A stretch of DNA of 42,538 nucleotides, taken from Geobacteraceae bacterium. Lineage in GTDB: Bacteria > Desulfobacterota > Desulfuromonadia > Geobacterales > Geobacteraceae. The position numbers were made by a program, and so were the translations under genes. The stretch covers positions 1-42,538 of the forward strand of contig JAGFXO010000006.1 of assembly GCA_017861285.1 (NCBI GenBank). The letters run 5' to 3'. This document shows positions 16,697-26,288 of this stretch, piece by piece. The notes beneath the pieces were generated by a model that was not told the origin of the DNA, ran no database searches, and was given only the letters and a program-made list of their open reading frames with translations. The stretch's first letter is position 1. Each line of letters starts with the position of its first letter.

Positions 16697-18175
16697 TTGG
16701 AAGAGATAAGTGAGCTTTTATTGCAGAGAAGAAGAAAAGTTGATGCGCTTTGGGAGCAGGGAATAAACCCCTATCCGAATGACTTCAAGCCGGGCCACAC
16801 TTCGGCCGATGTTTTTGCTGCCTACGGGGATGTCATGGAAATTCCTCAAGACCCTGAAGAATTTGTGGTTGCGGGGCGCATCATGGCGCGCAGATCGTTC
16901 GGCAAGGCTGCCTTTATTCAACTCCAGGACCGCAAGGGGCGCCTGCAGCTTTACATAAAAAAGGACACCATAGGGGAAGACGGTTTTGCCTATTTCGAAA
17001 CGTTCGATATCGGCGATATTATCGGTGCCTCAGGATCTCCTTTCAGGACAAAAACGGGGGAATTGTCGCTGCACGTGAATGAACTCCGTATACTCACGAA
17101 GTCATTCCTGCCGCTTCCGGAAAAATTTCATGGACTTACGGATGTCGAGACGCGATATCGTCAGCGTTATGTGGATCTTATTGTAAACCCGGAGGTGAAG
17201 GAGGTTTTTCTCAAGCGAGCCCGTATCATCAATCTCATCAGAGAGTTTATGATGTCGCATGATTTCCTCGAAGTAGAGACACCCATGATGCAGCAGATAC
17301 CGGGTGGAGCTACCGCGCGTCCTTTTGTCACCCACCATAATGCGCTTGACATGCAGCTTTATCTGAGGATAGCTCCCGAACTGTATTTGAAAAGGCTTGT
17401 AGTCGGCGGTTTCGAAAGGGTTTTCGAGATAAACAGGAATTTCCGCAATGAAGGCATATCTGTTCGTCATAATCCAGAATTTACCATGATGGAATTCTAC
17501 CAGGCGTATGCCACTTATGAAGATCTGATTAATTACACGGAAGAGCTTTTTTGTTATGTCGCGGAGCATCTGGTCGGTTCGCTTGATTTTTCCTATCAGG
17601 GATGTGAAATCAGTTTCCAGCGTCCGTGGAAACGGCTGACCGTCAAGGAAGCCATTCTCGAATATGGCGATATAGATGCCAGGTCGCTGGAAGATCGTGA
17701 CCTCGCCCTCGCATATGCTCAGAAAATCGGCCTTGAACTTCCCGGGGACATCAGCTACGGGAAACTGATCATAGAAATCTTTGAGGAGGTTGCGGAGGAG
17801 AAACTCGTTCAACCGACGTTCATAACCTCGTATCCAACCGAGGTTTCCCCCCTTTCCCGGAGGAGCGACAAGGACCCCGACGTGGTTGACCGTTTCGAAT
17901 TGTTCATAGGCGGCAGGGAGATTGCAAATGCTTTTTCCGAGCTGAATGATCCGGTCGATCAGAAGGAACGTTTTCTGTTACAGGTTGTCGAGAAAGAAAA
18001 GGGGGATGAAGAAGCCCACTATATGGATGAAGATTATATCAGGGCCTTGGAATACGGAATGCCGCCGGCTGCAGGTGAGGGTATCGGCATTGACCGCCTG
18101 GTGATGCTGCTTACAGATTCGCCGTCGATCCGCGATGTTATACTGTTTCCCCAGTTACGGAAAGAAGTAAAGTAA
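16697..18175 (+). CDS. lysS: Lysyl-tRNA synthetase, class II
   Basis: A 492-residue enzyme that charges tRNA-Lys. An N-terminal OB-fold anticodon-binding domain (about 55-150) is followed by the class II core. Motif 2 is seen as F-R-N-E-G-I-S-x-R-H-N-P-E-F-T-M-M-E and motif 3 as G-E-G-I-G-I-D-R-L-V-M. G-G-A-T-A-R-P-F is also typical. The TTG start at 16697 gives the family-like E-E-I-S-E-L-L-L-Q-R-R-R-K; a purine-rich GGAAAGGA lies about 12 bases upstream. The stop overlaps lolC as TAATG. It heads the envelope cluster, an arrangement I recall from related deltaproteobacteria. Confidence 0.96.
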   Translation: MEEISELLLQRRRKVDALWEQGINPYPNDFKPGHTSADVFAAYGDVMEIPQDPEEFVVAGRIMARRSFGKAAFIQLQDRKGRLQLYIKKDTIGEDGFAYFETFDIGDIIGASGSPFRTKTGELSLHVNELRILTKSFLPLPEKFHGLTDVETRYRQRYVDLIVNPEVKEVFLKRARIINLIREFMMSHDFLEVETPMMQQIPGGATARPFVTHHNALDMQLYLRIAPELYLKRLVVGGFERVFEINRNFRNEGISVRHNPEFTMMEFYQAYATYEDLINYTEELFCYVAEHLVGSLDFSYQGCEISFQRPWKRLTVKEAILEYGDIDARSLEDRDLALAYAQKIGLELPGDISYGKLIIEIFEEVAEEKLVQPTFITSYPTEVSPLSRRSDKDPDVVDRFELFIGGREIANAFSELNDPVDQKERFLLQVVEKEKGDEEAHYMDEDYIRALEYGMPPAAGEGIGIDRLVMLLTDSPSIRDVILFPQLRKEVK

Positions 18176-19446
18176 TGAATTATGAACTTTTCATAGGCAT
18201 GCGGTACCTGAAGGCAAAAAGGAAATCAACGTTTGTCTCGATTATTACTTTTATTTCCGTGGCGGGAGTAGCCCTTGGAGTGACTGCACTTATTGTTGTC
18301 CTCTCTGTGATGACCGGCTTTGAGGAAGACCTCAAGGAAAAGATTCTCGGAACCAATGCCCACGTCGTTGTCTTGAAGAGCGGCGGCGAAATTGATGACT
18401 ACCGGGAACTTATGGAAAGATTGAAAGGTTTCTCCGGGGTTTCGGCGGCAACACCGTTTATCTACAGTCAGGTAATGCTGACCAGTGGCTCCAGCGTGTC
18501 CGGTGTGGTGCTGAGAGGAGTTGAGGCAAGGACGGATGCTCAGGTTACCAACCTGTCAAAATCAATCGTACAGGGCAAGCTGTCAAATCTCGAGACTGGA
18601 GTCAAGCCTCCATACGGTGACGGTGAGGTGCTGCCCGGGGTGCTTATAGGCAAGGAGTTGGCGAAGAATCTCAATTTATACGTTGGTGACCCGGTGAATG
18701 TCGTCTCACCGGTAGGCAACATTACTCCGTTCGGAATGATCCCCAGGACTAAGCAGTTTCGTGTGGCGGGAATTTTCGATACCGGCATGTATGAGTATGA
18801 TACGACGCTTGCCTACGTCGGACTGGGAGAGGCGCAGTCGTTCCTGTCCATGGGAAGTTCCGTAACAGGTATACAGTTGAAGGTGGAAGATGTTTATAAA
18901 GCCGCCGCTATAGCCGGGGAGATCAACCGGGGGCTCGGGTTGCAGTATATCGCCCGTGACTGGATGCAGATGAACAAGAATATTCTTTTCGCTTTAAAAA
19001 CGGAAAAAGTGGTTATGTTCATCATTCTCACCCTTATCGTTCTGGTGGCAGCTTTTGGTATTGCGTCTACGCTTTTCATGGTAGTGATGGAAAAAACAAA
19101 AGACATTGCGATATTGAAATCGATGGGTGCAACCTGTCTGAGCATTATGAAAATATTTGTTCTCGAAGGGTTGATCATCGGATTTGCTGGGACAGTCATC
19201 GGGTTGGCAGGTGGGCTGCTCATTTCATTGAACCTGCAGTCGATAGTTGAATTTGTCCAAAAAATGACCGGTTTTGAACTTTTCAGCAAGGATATTTATT
19301 ATCTGAGCCATTTCCCATCGAAAGTCGTACCGTCCGATGTGGCCCTCATCGCCGTGACGGCGATTCTCATATCATTTATTGCTACTCTTTACCCATCCTG
19401 GCAGGGATCACGTTTGCCTCCCGCAGAGGCCCTTCGCTATGAATAA
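18175..19446 (+). CDS. lolC: LolC/LolE-family lipoprotein-releasing ABC permease
   Basis: A 423-residue inner-membrane protein with a helix at about 22-48, a large periplasmic MacB-like domain (about 50-270), and three C-terminal helices (about 275-410). The start [12 protein letters not shown] and [10 protein letters not shown] are family hallmarks. It extracts lipidated proteins from the inner membrane for transfer to LolA. Only one permease gene is present beside lolD, so a homodimeric LolF-type arrangement is likely. The start overlaps lysS and the end overlaps lolD by 8 bases. Confidence 0.92.
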   Translation: MNYELFIGMRYLKAKRKSTFVSIITFISVAGVALGVTALIVVLSVMTGFEEDLKEKILGTNAHVVVLKSGGEIDDYRELMERLKGFSGVSAATPFIYSQVMLTSGSSVSGVVLRGVEARTDAQVTNLSKSIVQGKLSNLETGVKPPYGDGEVLPGVLIGKELAKNLNLYVGDPVNVVSPVGNITPFGMIPRTKQFRVAGIFDTGMYEYDTTLAYVGLGEAQSFLSMGSSVTGIQLKVEDVYKAAAIAGEINRGLGLQYIARDWMQMNKNILFALKTEKVVMFIILTLIVLVAAFGIASTLFMVVMEKTKDIAILKSMGATCLSIMKIFVLEGLIIGFAGTVIGLAGGLLISLNLQSIVEFVQKMTGFELFSKDIYYLSHFPSKVVPSDVALIAVTAILISFIATLYPSWQGSRLPPAEALRYE

Positions 19447-20110
19447 TCTGTTTGAAATACTGGATCTGCATAAATCATACGGTTCGGGTCTCAGCAAAGT
19501 TGACGTCTTGAGGGGAGTCAACCTGACAATAAAGTCCGGGGAGACCATAGCGCTTGTCGGTGCCTCTGGAGCCGGAAAGAGTACCCTGTTGCATATCATG
19601 GGTGCTCTTGACAGGCCGACCTCCGGGTCGGTGATGTTCAACGGCAAGGACATATTCAAACTTAATGAACTTTCGATTGCCTCTTTCAGGAATCATTCGA
19701 TAGGTTTCGTATTCCAGTTTCATCATCTGCTCCCCGAATTTTCAGCGCTGGAAAATGTCATGATGCCCGCTCTGATTGGCGGCATGAATCGAGACAAAGC
19801 GGAAAATCTGGCGGCGGGTCTTCTCAGGGAAGTTGGCCTTGGGCACAGACTTTCTCACAAACCGGGTGAACTTTCCGGTGGAGAACAGCAGAGGGTTGCC
19901 ATTGCCCGTGCACTGGTGCTGGACCCCGTAATGCTTTTAGCGGACGAACCGACCGGCAATCTTGACACGAAGACAAGCGATGAGGTTCATGCGCTTCTCT
20001 CTGAAATTCATAAGAAAAAGGGAATCACCCTGGTTATCGTGACCCATAATGAGGCCCTTGCCGCGAGGATGGGGAGAATCGTACGACTTGTTGACGGACA
20101 GTTTAATTAG
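19439..20110 (+). CDS. lolD: LolD lipoprotein-releasing ABC ATPase
   Basis: A 223-residue ABC ATPase with Walker [11 protein letters not shown]-loop [11 protein letters not shown], signature L-S-G-G-E-Q-Q-R, Walker [13 protein letters not shown] and H-loop V-T-H-N. The F-H-H-L-L-P-E-F stretch after the Q-loop is diagnostic of LolD. It powers the LolC-type permease. ATG 19439 lies inside the end of lolC, so translation is coupled; the in-frame TTG-type extension further upstream is not used. Confidence 0.93.
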   Translation: MNNLFEILDLHKSYGSGLSKVDVLRGVNLTIKSGETIALVGASGAGKSTLLHIMGALDRPTSGSVMFNGKDIFKLNELSIASFRNHSIGFVFQFHHLLPEFSALENVMMPALIGGMNRDKAENLAAGLLREVGLGHRLSHKPGELSGGEQQRVAIARALVLDPVMLLADEPTGNLDTKTSDEVHALLSEIHKKKGITLVIVTHNEALAARMGRIVRLVDGQFN

Positions 20111-20168
20111 AGGCAAGCACAGTTTTCAACAGCCTATCCATTTCACGGCCATGTAAGGCGGAGGAATC

Positions 20169-22430
20169 TTGTTTAATATAAGAAAGACAATAATCTGCAC
20201 ATTGCTGATTCTTTTGCTCAGTGTGTCCGTCTTTGCCGAAGACAACCGAATTGTTTCGATAACCGTCAAGGGCAATCAGAGAATCGACGCCGCTGCAATC
20301 AGTTTGGTTATCAAGAGTAAAGCAGGGGAACCTCTGTCGCAGGAGAAGGTGAGTCAGGACATAAAAGAAATCTACAAGCTCGGATATTTCGAGGATGTGA
20401 AGGTGGAGTCTGAAAAGTCCGACTCCGGCATCATCCTTTCCTATCTGGTGACGGAAAGGCCTATCGTTCGCGAAATAAGAATTGTCGGTAGCAAGGAGAT
20501 AAAAGATGAAAAAATCCGGGAAGCGATCATTCTGAAGCCGAACAGCGTTTTTTCAACGAAAGACCTGACATCCAGCGAGAAAAAGGTCAAGAAACTCTAC
20601 ACAGATGAGGGTTATTATCTTGCTGAAGTCTCTGCCAAAAGTGAAAAAAGGGGAAAAAACGAGCTAAGGCTCGTCTTCACGGTCAGTGAAGGGAAGAAAA
20701 TCCTGATAAAAACTATCCGCTTTGAAGGCAATAAGGCCTTTTCCGCCAGGAAACTGAGGAAGGCAATGCAGACAAAGGAGAAATGGTTCCTCTCATGGCT
20801 GACCGGTGCGGGAGCGTACAAAGAGGAAGTCCTCAAAAATGACGTCAATTTGATTGCCGACCTGTACTTCAACAAGGGGTATATAAACGCCAAGATTGGA
20901 GATCCCGAGGTCAAGTTGCTGGGCGACAAGAGCGGTCTTGATGTAACGATACGGATTACCGAAGGCGAGCAGTTCAAAAATGGCGATGTTGATTTCAGGG
21001 GAGAACTGATTCTGAGCAAGGAGATCCTGAAAAAACTAATTAAAATGAAGAAAGGCGAAATATTCAGCCGGGCGGTGTTACGGGAGGATGTTGTTGCCCT
21101 GACCGATAAATACACCGATAAAGGGTATGCCTTTGCCAATGTAACCCCTCTTTCGAAAATTGACCCTAATACGAAAACCATTGATATTACTTTTGAATTT
21201 GAAAAAGGTAACATGGTTTTTATTGAGAAGATCAACATAACCGGCAACTCGAAGACCAGGGACAAGGTAATTCGGAGGCAATTCAAGCTTGCCGAGGGGG
21301 ATCTTTACAGTAGCGGTGCACTGAAGAGAACGAAGCAGAACCTCACGAACCTAGGATATTTCGAAGAAGTCAACATTGCGTCCGCAAAAGGGAGCGCGGA
21401 TAACAAATTGAATCTGAATGCGGAAGTGAAGGAAAAATCAACCGGTAAATTCAGTATCGGGGGTGGCTACAGTTCCGCAGACGGGCCGATCGGTCAGGCA
21501 TCGATCCAGCAGGATAACTTCCTCGGCCTGGGGCTCAAGGCAATTCTCTCGGGTTCCATAGGTGGTGAAACCCAGACATATACTCTGGGCCTTACGGATC
21601 CTTATTTCCGTGACACCAAATGGACGTTGGGCGGCGATATTTACCGCACGGAGAGGGAATACACGGATTATGACCGCAGAGTCACCGGTGCCGACATCAA
21701 GGCCGGCTATCCACTCACCGATGATCTGAACACGTTCTGGTTGTACAGATGGGAAAGCAAGGATATCTTCAATCAAACGGAGGCACTGGATTCAGTTGAG
21801 GAAATTACACAAGAGTCGAGCTACACTCTTAGCTCGATTTACGCGAGCCTTTCCCTCAACACCACCGATTTCCGTCTCGATCCTACCAAAGGGACATCGA
21901 CTACCCTTTCAGTCGAATATGCCGGACCGGGTGGGAACGCCCGCTTCGTGCGGTATATCGGTGAATCTGCAGTTTTCTTTCCGTTCAAGTGGAATACGGT
22001 TTTTTCTCTTCGAGGCACCCTGGGATATCTCCAGCGGACCGGGAGAGATATTCCTATCGATGAAAATTTCTACCTTGGCGGGATCAACACCATTCGCGGT
22101 TACGGTACCAGAGAGGTTAGTCCGTACGTCGCGACCCCCGATGGAGTCGCATTTATAGGCGGCAACAAGGAAGTTGTCTTCAATGCCGAATATGTTTTCC
22201 CCATACTCAAGGAAGCAAACATCAAGGGATTGTTCTTCTTCGACACCGGCAATGCGTATGCGCCTGGCCAGCAGATTTTCTCCACAATGAGGTCCAGTTA
22301 CGGTTTCGGAGTGCGCTGGTATTCTCCGATGGGGCCGTTGCGCCTTGAATACGGTATTCCCGTGAACCCGAGACCGGGGATTGACAGTTCGAGCGGAAAG
22401 CTGGAATTTTCTATAGGTGGTTTTTTCTAA
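20169..22430 (+). CDS. bamA: Outer-membrane protein assembly factor BamA
   Basis: A 753-residue Omp85 protein. A signal peptide (about 1-24, ending V-F-A) is followed by five POTRA repeats (about 25-425, each with strand and G-Y-F/G-Y-x motifs) and a C-terminal 16-strand barrel. The conserved lid-lock motif appears as G-G-I-N-T-I-R-G-Y-G, and the chain ends in F-S-I-G-G-F-F with the terminal aromatic expected of outer-membrane barrels. BamA folds and inserts other barrels. The TTG start at 20169 has GGAGG upstream. It stands between lolD and the chaperone ompH, the usual order. Confidence 0.96.
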   Translation: MFNIRKTIICTLLILLLSVSVFAEDNRIVSITVKGNQRIDAAAISLVIKSKAGEPLSQEKVSQDIKEIYKLGYFEDVKVESEKSDSGIILSYLVTERPIVREIRIVGSKEIKDEKIREAIILKPNSVFSTKDLTSSEKKVKKLYTDEGYYLAEVSAKSEKRGKNELRLVFTVSEGKKILIKTIRFEGNKAFSARKLRKAMQTKEKWFLSWLTGAGAYKEEVLKNDVNLIADLYFNKGYINAKIGDPEVKLLGDKSGLDVTIRITEGEQFKNGDVDFRGELILSKEILKKLIKMKKGEIFSRAVLREDVVALTDKYTDKGYAFANVTPLSKIDPNTKTIDITFEFEKGNMVFIEKINITGNSKTRDKVIRRQFKLAEGDLYSSGALKRTKQNLTNLGYFEEVNIASAKGSADNKLNLNAEVKEKSTGKFSIGGGYSSADGPIGQASIQQDNFLGLGLKAILSGSIGGETQTYTLGLTDPYFRDTKWTLGGDIYRTEREYTDYDRRVTGADIKAGYPLTDDLNTFWLYRWESKDIFNQTEALDSVEEITQESSYTLSSIYASLSLNTTDFRLDPTKGTSTTLSVEYAGPGGNARFVRYIGESAVFFPFKWNTVFSLRGTLGYLQRTGRDIPIDENFYLGGINTIRGYGTREVSPYVATPDGVAFIGGNKEVVFNAEYVFPILKEANIKGLFFFDTGNAYAPGQQIFSTMRSSYGFGVRWYSPMGPLRLEYGIPVNPRPGIDSSSGKLEFSIGGFF

Positions 22431-22456
22431 TTATTTTGTCAGAAAAGGAGAAGGTA

Positions 22457-22981
22457 ATGAAAAAGATTATTACGCTCGTGTTTTTTCTTGCCTGTTATGC
22501 AATTTTGCCTTCACAGGTGGCAATTGCAGCTGAAGGCGCAAAAATCGGTTATGTGGATCTTCAGAAAGTACTGAACCTTTCCAAGGCTGGTAAAGCAGCG
22601 AAAGATCAATTGGCTGAAAAGGTAAAGAGATATCAGGATGAAATAAATAAAAAACAGGAAGATCTCAAAAAATTGAAAGACAGTCTTGAAAAACAGAACG
22701 GGGTACTTTCGGATAAATCGAGAAGCGACAAGGAAAAAGATTATCAACAGGGTCTCAAGGAGTTGCAGAGACTGACCAAGGATGCCCAGGATGAATTGCA
22801 GGCGAAGGATGAAGAACTGACACGGCGCATTTTGGGTGATATTGAAAAAGTTGTCCAGGATTTTGGCAAGAAAAATGACTTTACCATGATTTTTATCCGG
22901 AATGAGAGCATGCTGTTTGCAGCCGATAAGGCTGATTTGACTGAAGCCGTATTGAAGATATTTGATTCCGCAAAAAAATGA
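22457..22981 (+). CDS. OmpH/Skp-family periplasmic chaperone
   Basis: A 174-residue protein with a signal peptide (about 1-25), a short strand I-G-Y-V-D-L-Q-K-V-L, a long Lys/Glu/Gln-rich coiled coil (about 40-125) and a final strand/helix region. This is the Skp layout: a trimeric, jellyfish-like holdase that escorts unfolded outer-membrane proteins to BamA. ATG 22457 is chosen because AAGGAGAAGG stands directly ahead and the signal peptide begins here. Confidence 0.9.
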   Translation: MKKIITLVFFLACYAILPSQVAIAAEGAKIGYVDLQKVLNLSKAGKAAKDQLAEKVKRYQDEINKKQEDLKKLKDSLEKQNGVLSDKSRSDKEKDYQQGLKELQRLTKDAQDELQAKDEELTRRILGDIEKVVQDFGKKNDFTMIFIRNESMLFAADKADLTEAVLKIFDSAKK

Positions 22982-22996
22982 CAGGAGAATACGCAC

Positions 22997-24034
22997 GTGG
23001 AAAAGAATCTTAAAGAATTGGCAAGTCTTCTTGGCGGTCGGGTAATAGGAAATGAGAATGCTGTAGTAAGCGGTCTCGGAACACTTGATGAAGCGATGGA
23101 AGGGCAATTGACATTTCTTGCTAACCCGAAATATGCTTCCAAAGTTGAAACTACAAGGGCCACTGCCGTTATCGTCCCACCCGGGGCCGAGCGTTTTGGA
23201 AAAAATGTGATCGAGGTCAAGAATCCCTACCTTGCCTTCGCAAAACTCCTGTCGATGTTCCATGTCAAGCCTGTCGTTCCCAAGGGAGTAATGGATGGGG
23301 CAATGGTTGGCAGCAATGTTGTTTTGGGTGATGATATAACCATTTATCCGGGAGCTTATGTGGCGGATGGTGTCAAAATCGGCAATAGAGTAGTACTGTA
23401 TCCCGGCGCTGTGCTCTACGAAGGGGTGGAAATCGGTGACGATACCGTAATACATGCCAATGTAACGGTACGTGAAGGATGCCGCATCGGGGGCAGGGTA
23501 ATTATACACGGCGGTGTCGTAATCGGGAGCGACGGCTTCGGATACGCCCCGGACGGCAAGGCATACCAGAAAATTCCCCAGATTGGCATTGTCGTCATCG
23601 AGGACGATGTCGAGATCGGATCCAACACCACCGTTGACAGGGCTGCTTTAGGCATAACCTTGATCAGGCGCGGCACCAAAATCGACAACCTTGTCCAGAT
23701 CGCACACAATTGCATTATTGGTGAAAACTGTATTATCGTGTCTCAGACAGGTATTTCAGGAAGCACGAAGCTTGGGGAGCATGTTACGCTGGGAGGGCAG
23801 GTCGGCATTGTCGGGCATCTTGAGTTAGGCGATAATGTCATGATCGGAGCCAAGTCGGGGGTACACAACAGCGTGACTGCCGGACAGATTTTCAGCGGAT
23901 ACCCGGCATTTCCGCATAAGGAATGGCTCAAGTCCGCATCAGTGTTCTCCAAGTTGCCCGAGATGCGCAAGACTGTTAACAACCTGGAGAAGAGAATTCA
24001 GGAACTGGAGTCCCGACTGGAAGATAAACAATAG
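22997..24034 (+). CDS. lpxD: UDP-3-O-(3-hydroxyacyl)glucosamine N-acyltransferase
   Basis: A 345-residue hexapeptide-repeat acyltransferase of lipid A synthesis (third step). The N-terminal uridine-binding domain (about 1-100, with F-L-A-N-P-K-Y) precedes about ten left-handed beta-helix coils and a C-terminal helix. The catalytic His237 stands in [18 protein letters not shown] is also conserved. The GTG start at 22997 has AGGAG upstream. If the gnnAB pair is active, LpxD would act on a 3-amino analogue of its usual substrate. Confidence 0.95.
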   Translation: MEKNLKELASLLGGRVIGNENAVVSGLGTLDEAMEGQLTFLANPKYASKVETTRATAVIVPPGAERFGKNVIEVKNPYLAFAKLLSMFHVKPVVPKGVMDGAMVGSNVVLGDDITIYPGAYVADGVKIGNRVVLYPGAVLYEGVEIGDDTVIHANVTVREGCRIGGRVIIHGGVVIGSDGFGYAPDGKAYQKIPQIGIVVIEDDVEIGSNTTVDRAALGITLIRRGTKIDNLVQIAHNCIIGENCIIVSQTGISGSTKLGEHVTLGGQVGIVGHLELGDNVMIGAKSGVHNSVTAGQIFSGYPAFPHKEWLKSASVFSKLPEMRKTVNNLEKRIQELESRLEDKQ

Positions 24035-24068
24035 TGCGATTAATGCAGATATTGGCAAGGAGCGAACA

Positions 24069-24503
24069 ATGCTGGACATTATTGAAATTATGAATATCCT
24101 CCCCCATCGCTATCCGTTTCTCCTGGTTGACAGGGTGGTGGAAATGGAACCGGGGAAAAGGATAGTCGGGATAAAGAATGTAACCATTAATGAACCTTTC
24201 TTCCAGGGGCATTTCCCCGGACATCCGGTCATGCCCGGAGTTCTGATAGTGGAGGCAATGGCGCAAGTAGGGGGAATCTTGGCATATCTATCTTCCGATG
24301 ATGAAATTCGCAAGAAGGTGTGCTATTTCATGTCAATCGACAACGCCCGGTTCAGAAAACCGGTGGTTCCGGGCGATCAATTGCGCCTGGAGTTGGAATC
24401 GACCATGAACCGCCGCGGCATCTTCGGCTTCAATGGAAAGGTGTACGTTAAGGACAAGCTCGTTGCGGATGCCGATCTGAAGGCTACTTTTGCCGATAAA
24501 TAA
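24069..24503 (+). CDS. fabZ: (3R)-hydroxyacyl-ACP dehydratase FabZ
   Basis: A 144-residue hot-dog-fold enzyme with [11 protein letters not shown] at the start and the active-site [11 protein letters not shown] (His48) plus Glu62 in V-E-A-M-A-Q. It dehydrates 3-hydroxyacyl-ACP in fatty acid elongation, competing with LpxA and LpxD for the same precursors, which explains why the gene sits between them in many genomes. The length is normal. Confidence 0.96.
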   Translation: MLDIIEIMNILPHRYPFLLVDRVVEMEPGKRIVGIKNVTINEPFFQGHFPGHPVMPGVLIVEAMAQVGGILAYLSSDDEIRKKVCYFMSIDNARFRKPVVPGDQLRLELESTMNRRGIFGFNGKVYVKDKLVADADLKATFADK

Positions 24504-24526
24504 CCTTCATGAATCTGGAGATATTG

Positions 24527-25297
24527 ATGATACACCCCTCAGCCATTGTGCACCCGCGTGCCGAGCTTGATGTCGATGTTGAAATAGGCCCATTTGCCGT
24601 TATCGATGAAAATGTAAAAATAGGACGCGGAACCAAGATCGGCGCCAGTGCCGTAATCCAGGGATGGACTGAAATAGGTGAATACAATGAGATCTTTCAT
24701 CTCTGTTCTGTGGGGGCTATCCCCCAGGATTTGAAGTACAAGGGTGAAAAAACCCGTCTCAGGATCGGCAACCGGAATACGATCCGTGAATTCGCTACGA
24801 TCCATCTGGGGACCGTCACCGGTGACGGAGAAACCACCATAGGCGATTCCAACCTTTTCATGGCATACTGCCACGTAGCCCATGATTGCCACATTGGCAA
24901 CAATGTTGTCATGGCAAACGGAGCCACACTTGCCGGGCATATAACCGTCGAGGACCATGCACGTCTCGGGGGGCTATCCGCTGTCCACCAGTACGTCAGG
25001 ATCGGAGCCCATGTCATGATAGGGGGAGGCGCCATGGTTGGTCAGGATGTTCCGCCTTACACCATTGCAGCCGGGGACAGGGCGACCCTGCATGGACTCA
25101 ATCTCGTGGGATTGAAAAGATCCGGCTTCTCAGAAGAGATTCTCGGAGACTTGAAAAAGGCGTACAAAATTCTGATCCGATCCAATCTGAGGACGGAAGA
25201 GGCTTTGGAAAAAATCAGGAGCGCAATAGCCATGTCGCCGGAAGTGGCTCATTTTGTAGAGTTCGTCGAAAAATCGGAAAGAGGGATATGTCGTTGA
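24527..25297 (+). CDS. lpxA: UDP-GlcNAc (or UDP-GlcNAc3N) acyltransferase
   Basis: A 256-residue left-handed beta-helix trimer that performs the first step of lipid A synthesis. Catalytic His119 lies in H-V-A-H-D, and P-Q-D-L-K-Y holds the Gln (67) that contacts the sugar. Gly167 aligns with E. coli Gly173, the ruler residue associated with a C14 hydroxyacyl chain; the chain-length reading is inference. ATG 24527 is preceded by CTGGAG at ideal spacing; an ATG 18 bases earlier has none. The last 10 bases overlap the gnnA-like gene. With gnnA/gnnB next door, the true acceptor may be the 3-amino sugar. Confidence 0.95.
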   Translation: MIHPSAIVHPRAELDVDVEIGPFAVIDENVKIGRGTKIGASAVIQGWTEIGEYNEIFHLCSVGAIPQDLKYKGEKTRLRIGNRNTIREFATIHLGTVTGDGETTIGDSNLFMAYCHVAHDCHIGNNVVMANGATLAGHITVEDHARLGGLSAVHQYVRIGAHVMIGGGAMVGQDVPPYTIAAGDRATLHGLNLVGLKRSGFSEEILGDLKKAYKILIRSNLRTEEALEKIRSAIAMSPEVAHFVEFVEKSERGICR

Positions 25298-26223
25298 GAA
25301 AATCTAGGGTAGCGGTAATAGGAGTTGGTTATCTGGGGAAGTTTCACGCGGAGAAATACTCCATGTTGCCCAACGCTGAACTGGTTGGAGTTGTCGATAT
25401 CGATCCGGAGAAGGCTGACGAAGTCGCGTCCGCATTAGGTACGACCCCCTTTGCCGATTATCGCGATCTGCTGGACAAGGTTGATGCTGTCAGTATAGCC
25501 GTCCCGACAGTGTGCCATTATCAGGTCGCTCGCGAATTCCTGTCCCATGGCGTGCATATTCTCCTTGAAAAGCCCATAACAAGTACGGTTGAGGAAGCTG
25601 ACGAGCTGATCAGGATTGCACACGAACAGAACGTGGTCTTGCAGGTTGGCCACATAGAGAGGTTCAATCCTGCCATAATGGCACTGGACGGTGTGCTCAA
25701 CGGTCCGCGTTTCATAGAATCGATCCGTATTGCTCCCTTCAAGCCGCGCGGCACCGATGTCAACGTCGTTATTGACCTGATGATCCACGATATCGACATT
25801 ATTCAGAACATTGTTCGCTCACCGGTTCGACAAATTCACTCAATTGGGGCTCCGGTTTTTACCTCGGAAGAAGACATAGCGAATGCACGCATAATTTTCG
25901 AGAATGGCTGCGTTGCCAATGTAACGGCAAGCAGGATAAGCATGAAGAGTGAGCGAAGGATGCGAATTTTCCAGCCTGACGCTTATATAACCCTGGATTT
26001 TCAGCACAAGAAAGTGGCTGTGCTCCGCAAGGGGGACGGAGAGATGTTCCCCGGCGTTCCCAATGTCAAAATAGAAGAAAAAGTGCTCGAGCAGGTCGAT
26101 GCCCTGAAGGAAGAGATAAGTTCTTTCCTGGAGTCGGTCCAATCGGGGAAAACTCCCGTAGTTACCGGAGAGGACGGGAAAAGGGCATTGGAAATCGCAC
26201 TTCTGATTAATACCAAACTTTAA
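25288..26223 (+). CDS. gnnA: Gfo/Idh/MocA oxidoreductase, probable UDP-GlcNAc 3-dehydrogenase (GnnA-like)
   Basis: A 311-residue dehydrogenase with a Rossmann start (V-I-G-V-G-Y-L-G at 10-17), the E-K-P signature (94-96) whose Lys is catalytic in this family, and M-I-H-D-I-D-I-I with the conserved His. GnnA from Acidithiobacillus ferrooxidans oxidises the 3-OH of UDP-GlcNAc so that GnnB can transaminate it. In that organism the pair also lies between lpxA and lpxB, to my recollection. The start ATG 25288 has GAGGG upstream and overlaps lpxA by 10 bases. The family is secure; the specific reaction is inferred from context. A WbpB-like role is the main alternative. Confidence 0.72.
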   Translation: MSLRKSRVAVIGVGYLGKFHAEKYSMLPNAELVGVVDIDPEKADEVASALGTTPFADYRDLLDKVDAVSIAVPTVCHYQVAREFLSHGVHILLEKPITSTVEEADELIRIAHEQNVVLQVGHIERFNPAIMALDGVLNGPRFIESIRIAPFKPRGTDVNVVIDLMIHDIDIIQNIVRSPVRQIHSIGAPVFTSEEDIANARIIFENGCVANVTASRISMKSERRMRIFQPDAYITLDFQHKKVAVLRKGDGEMFPGVPNVKIEEKVLEQVDALKEEISSFLESVQSGKTPVVTGEDGKRALEIALLINTKL

Positions 26224-26288
26224 ATATTTTCCGGATGATCGTGGTCCGGGAAACTCCGGGCTCCGATGCCGATAAAGGATACACAGAC

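Noticed and set aside
24886-25287. Upstream extension of the gnnA-like frame through lpxA
   Set aside because: It is the out-of-phase reading of the lpxA coding region, and ATG 25288 has a good ribosome-binding site and a Rossmann fold start.
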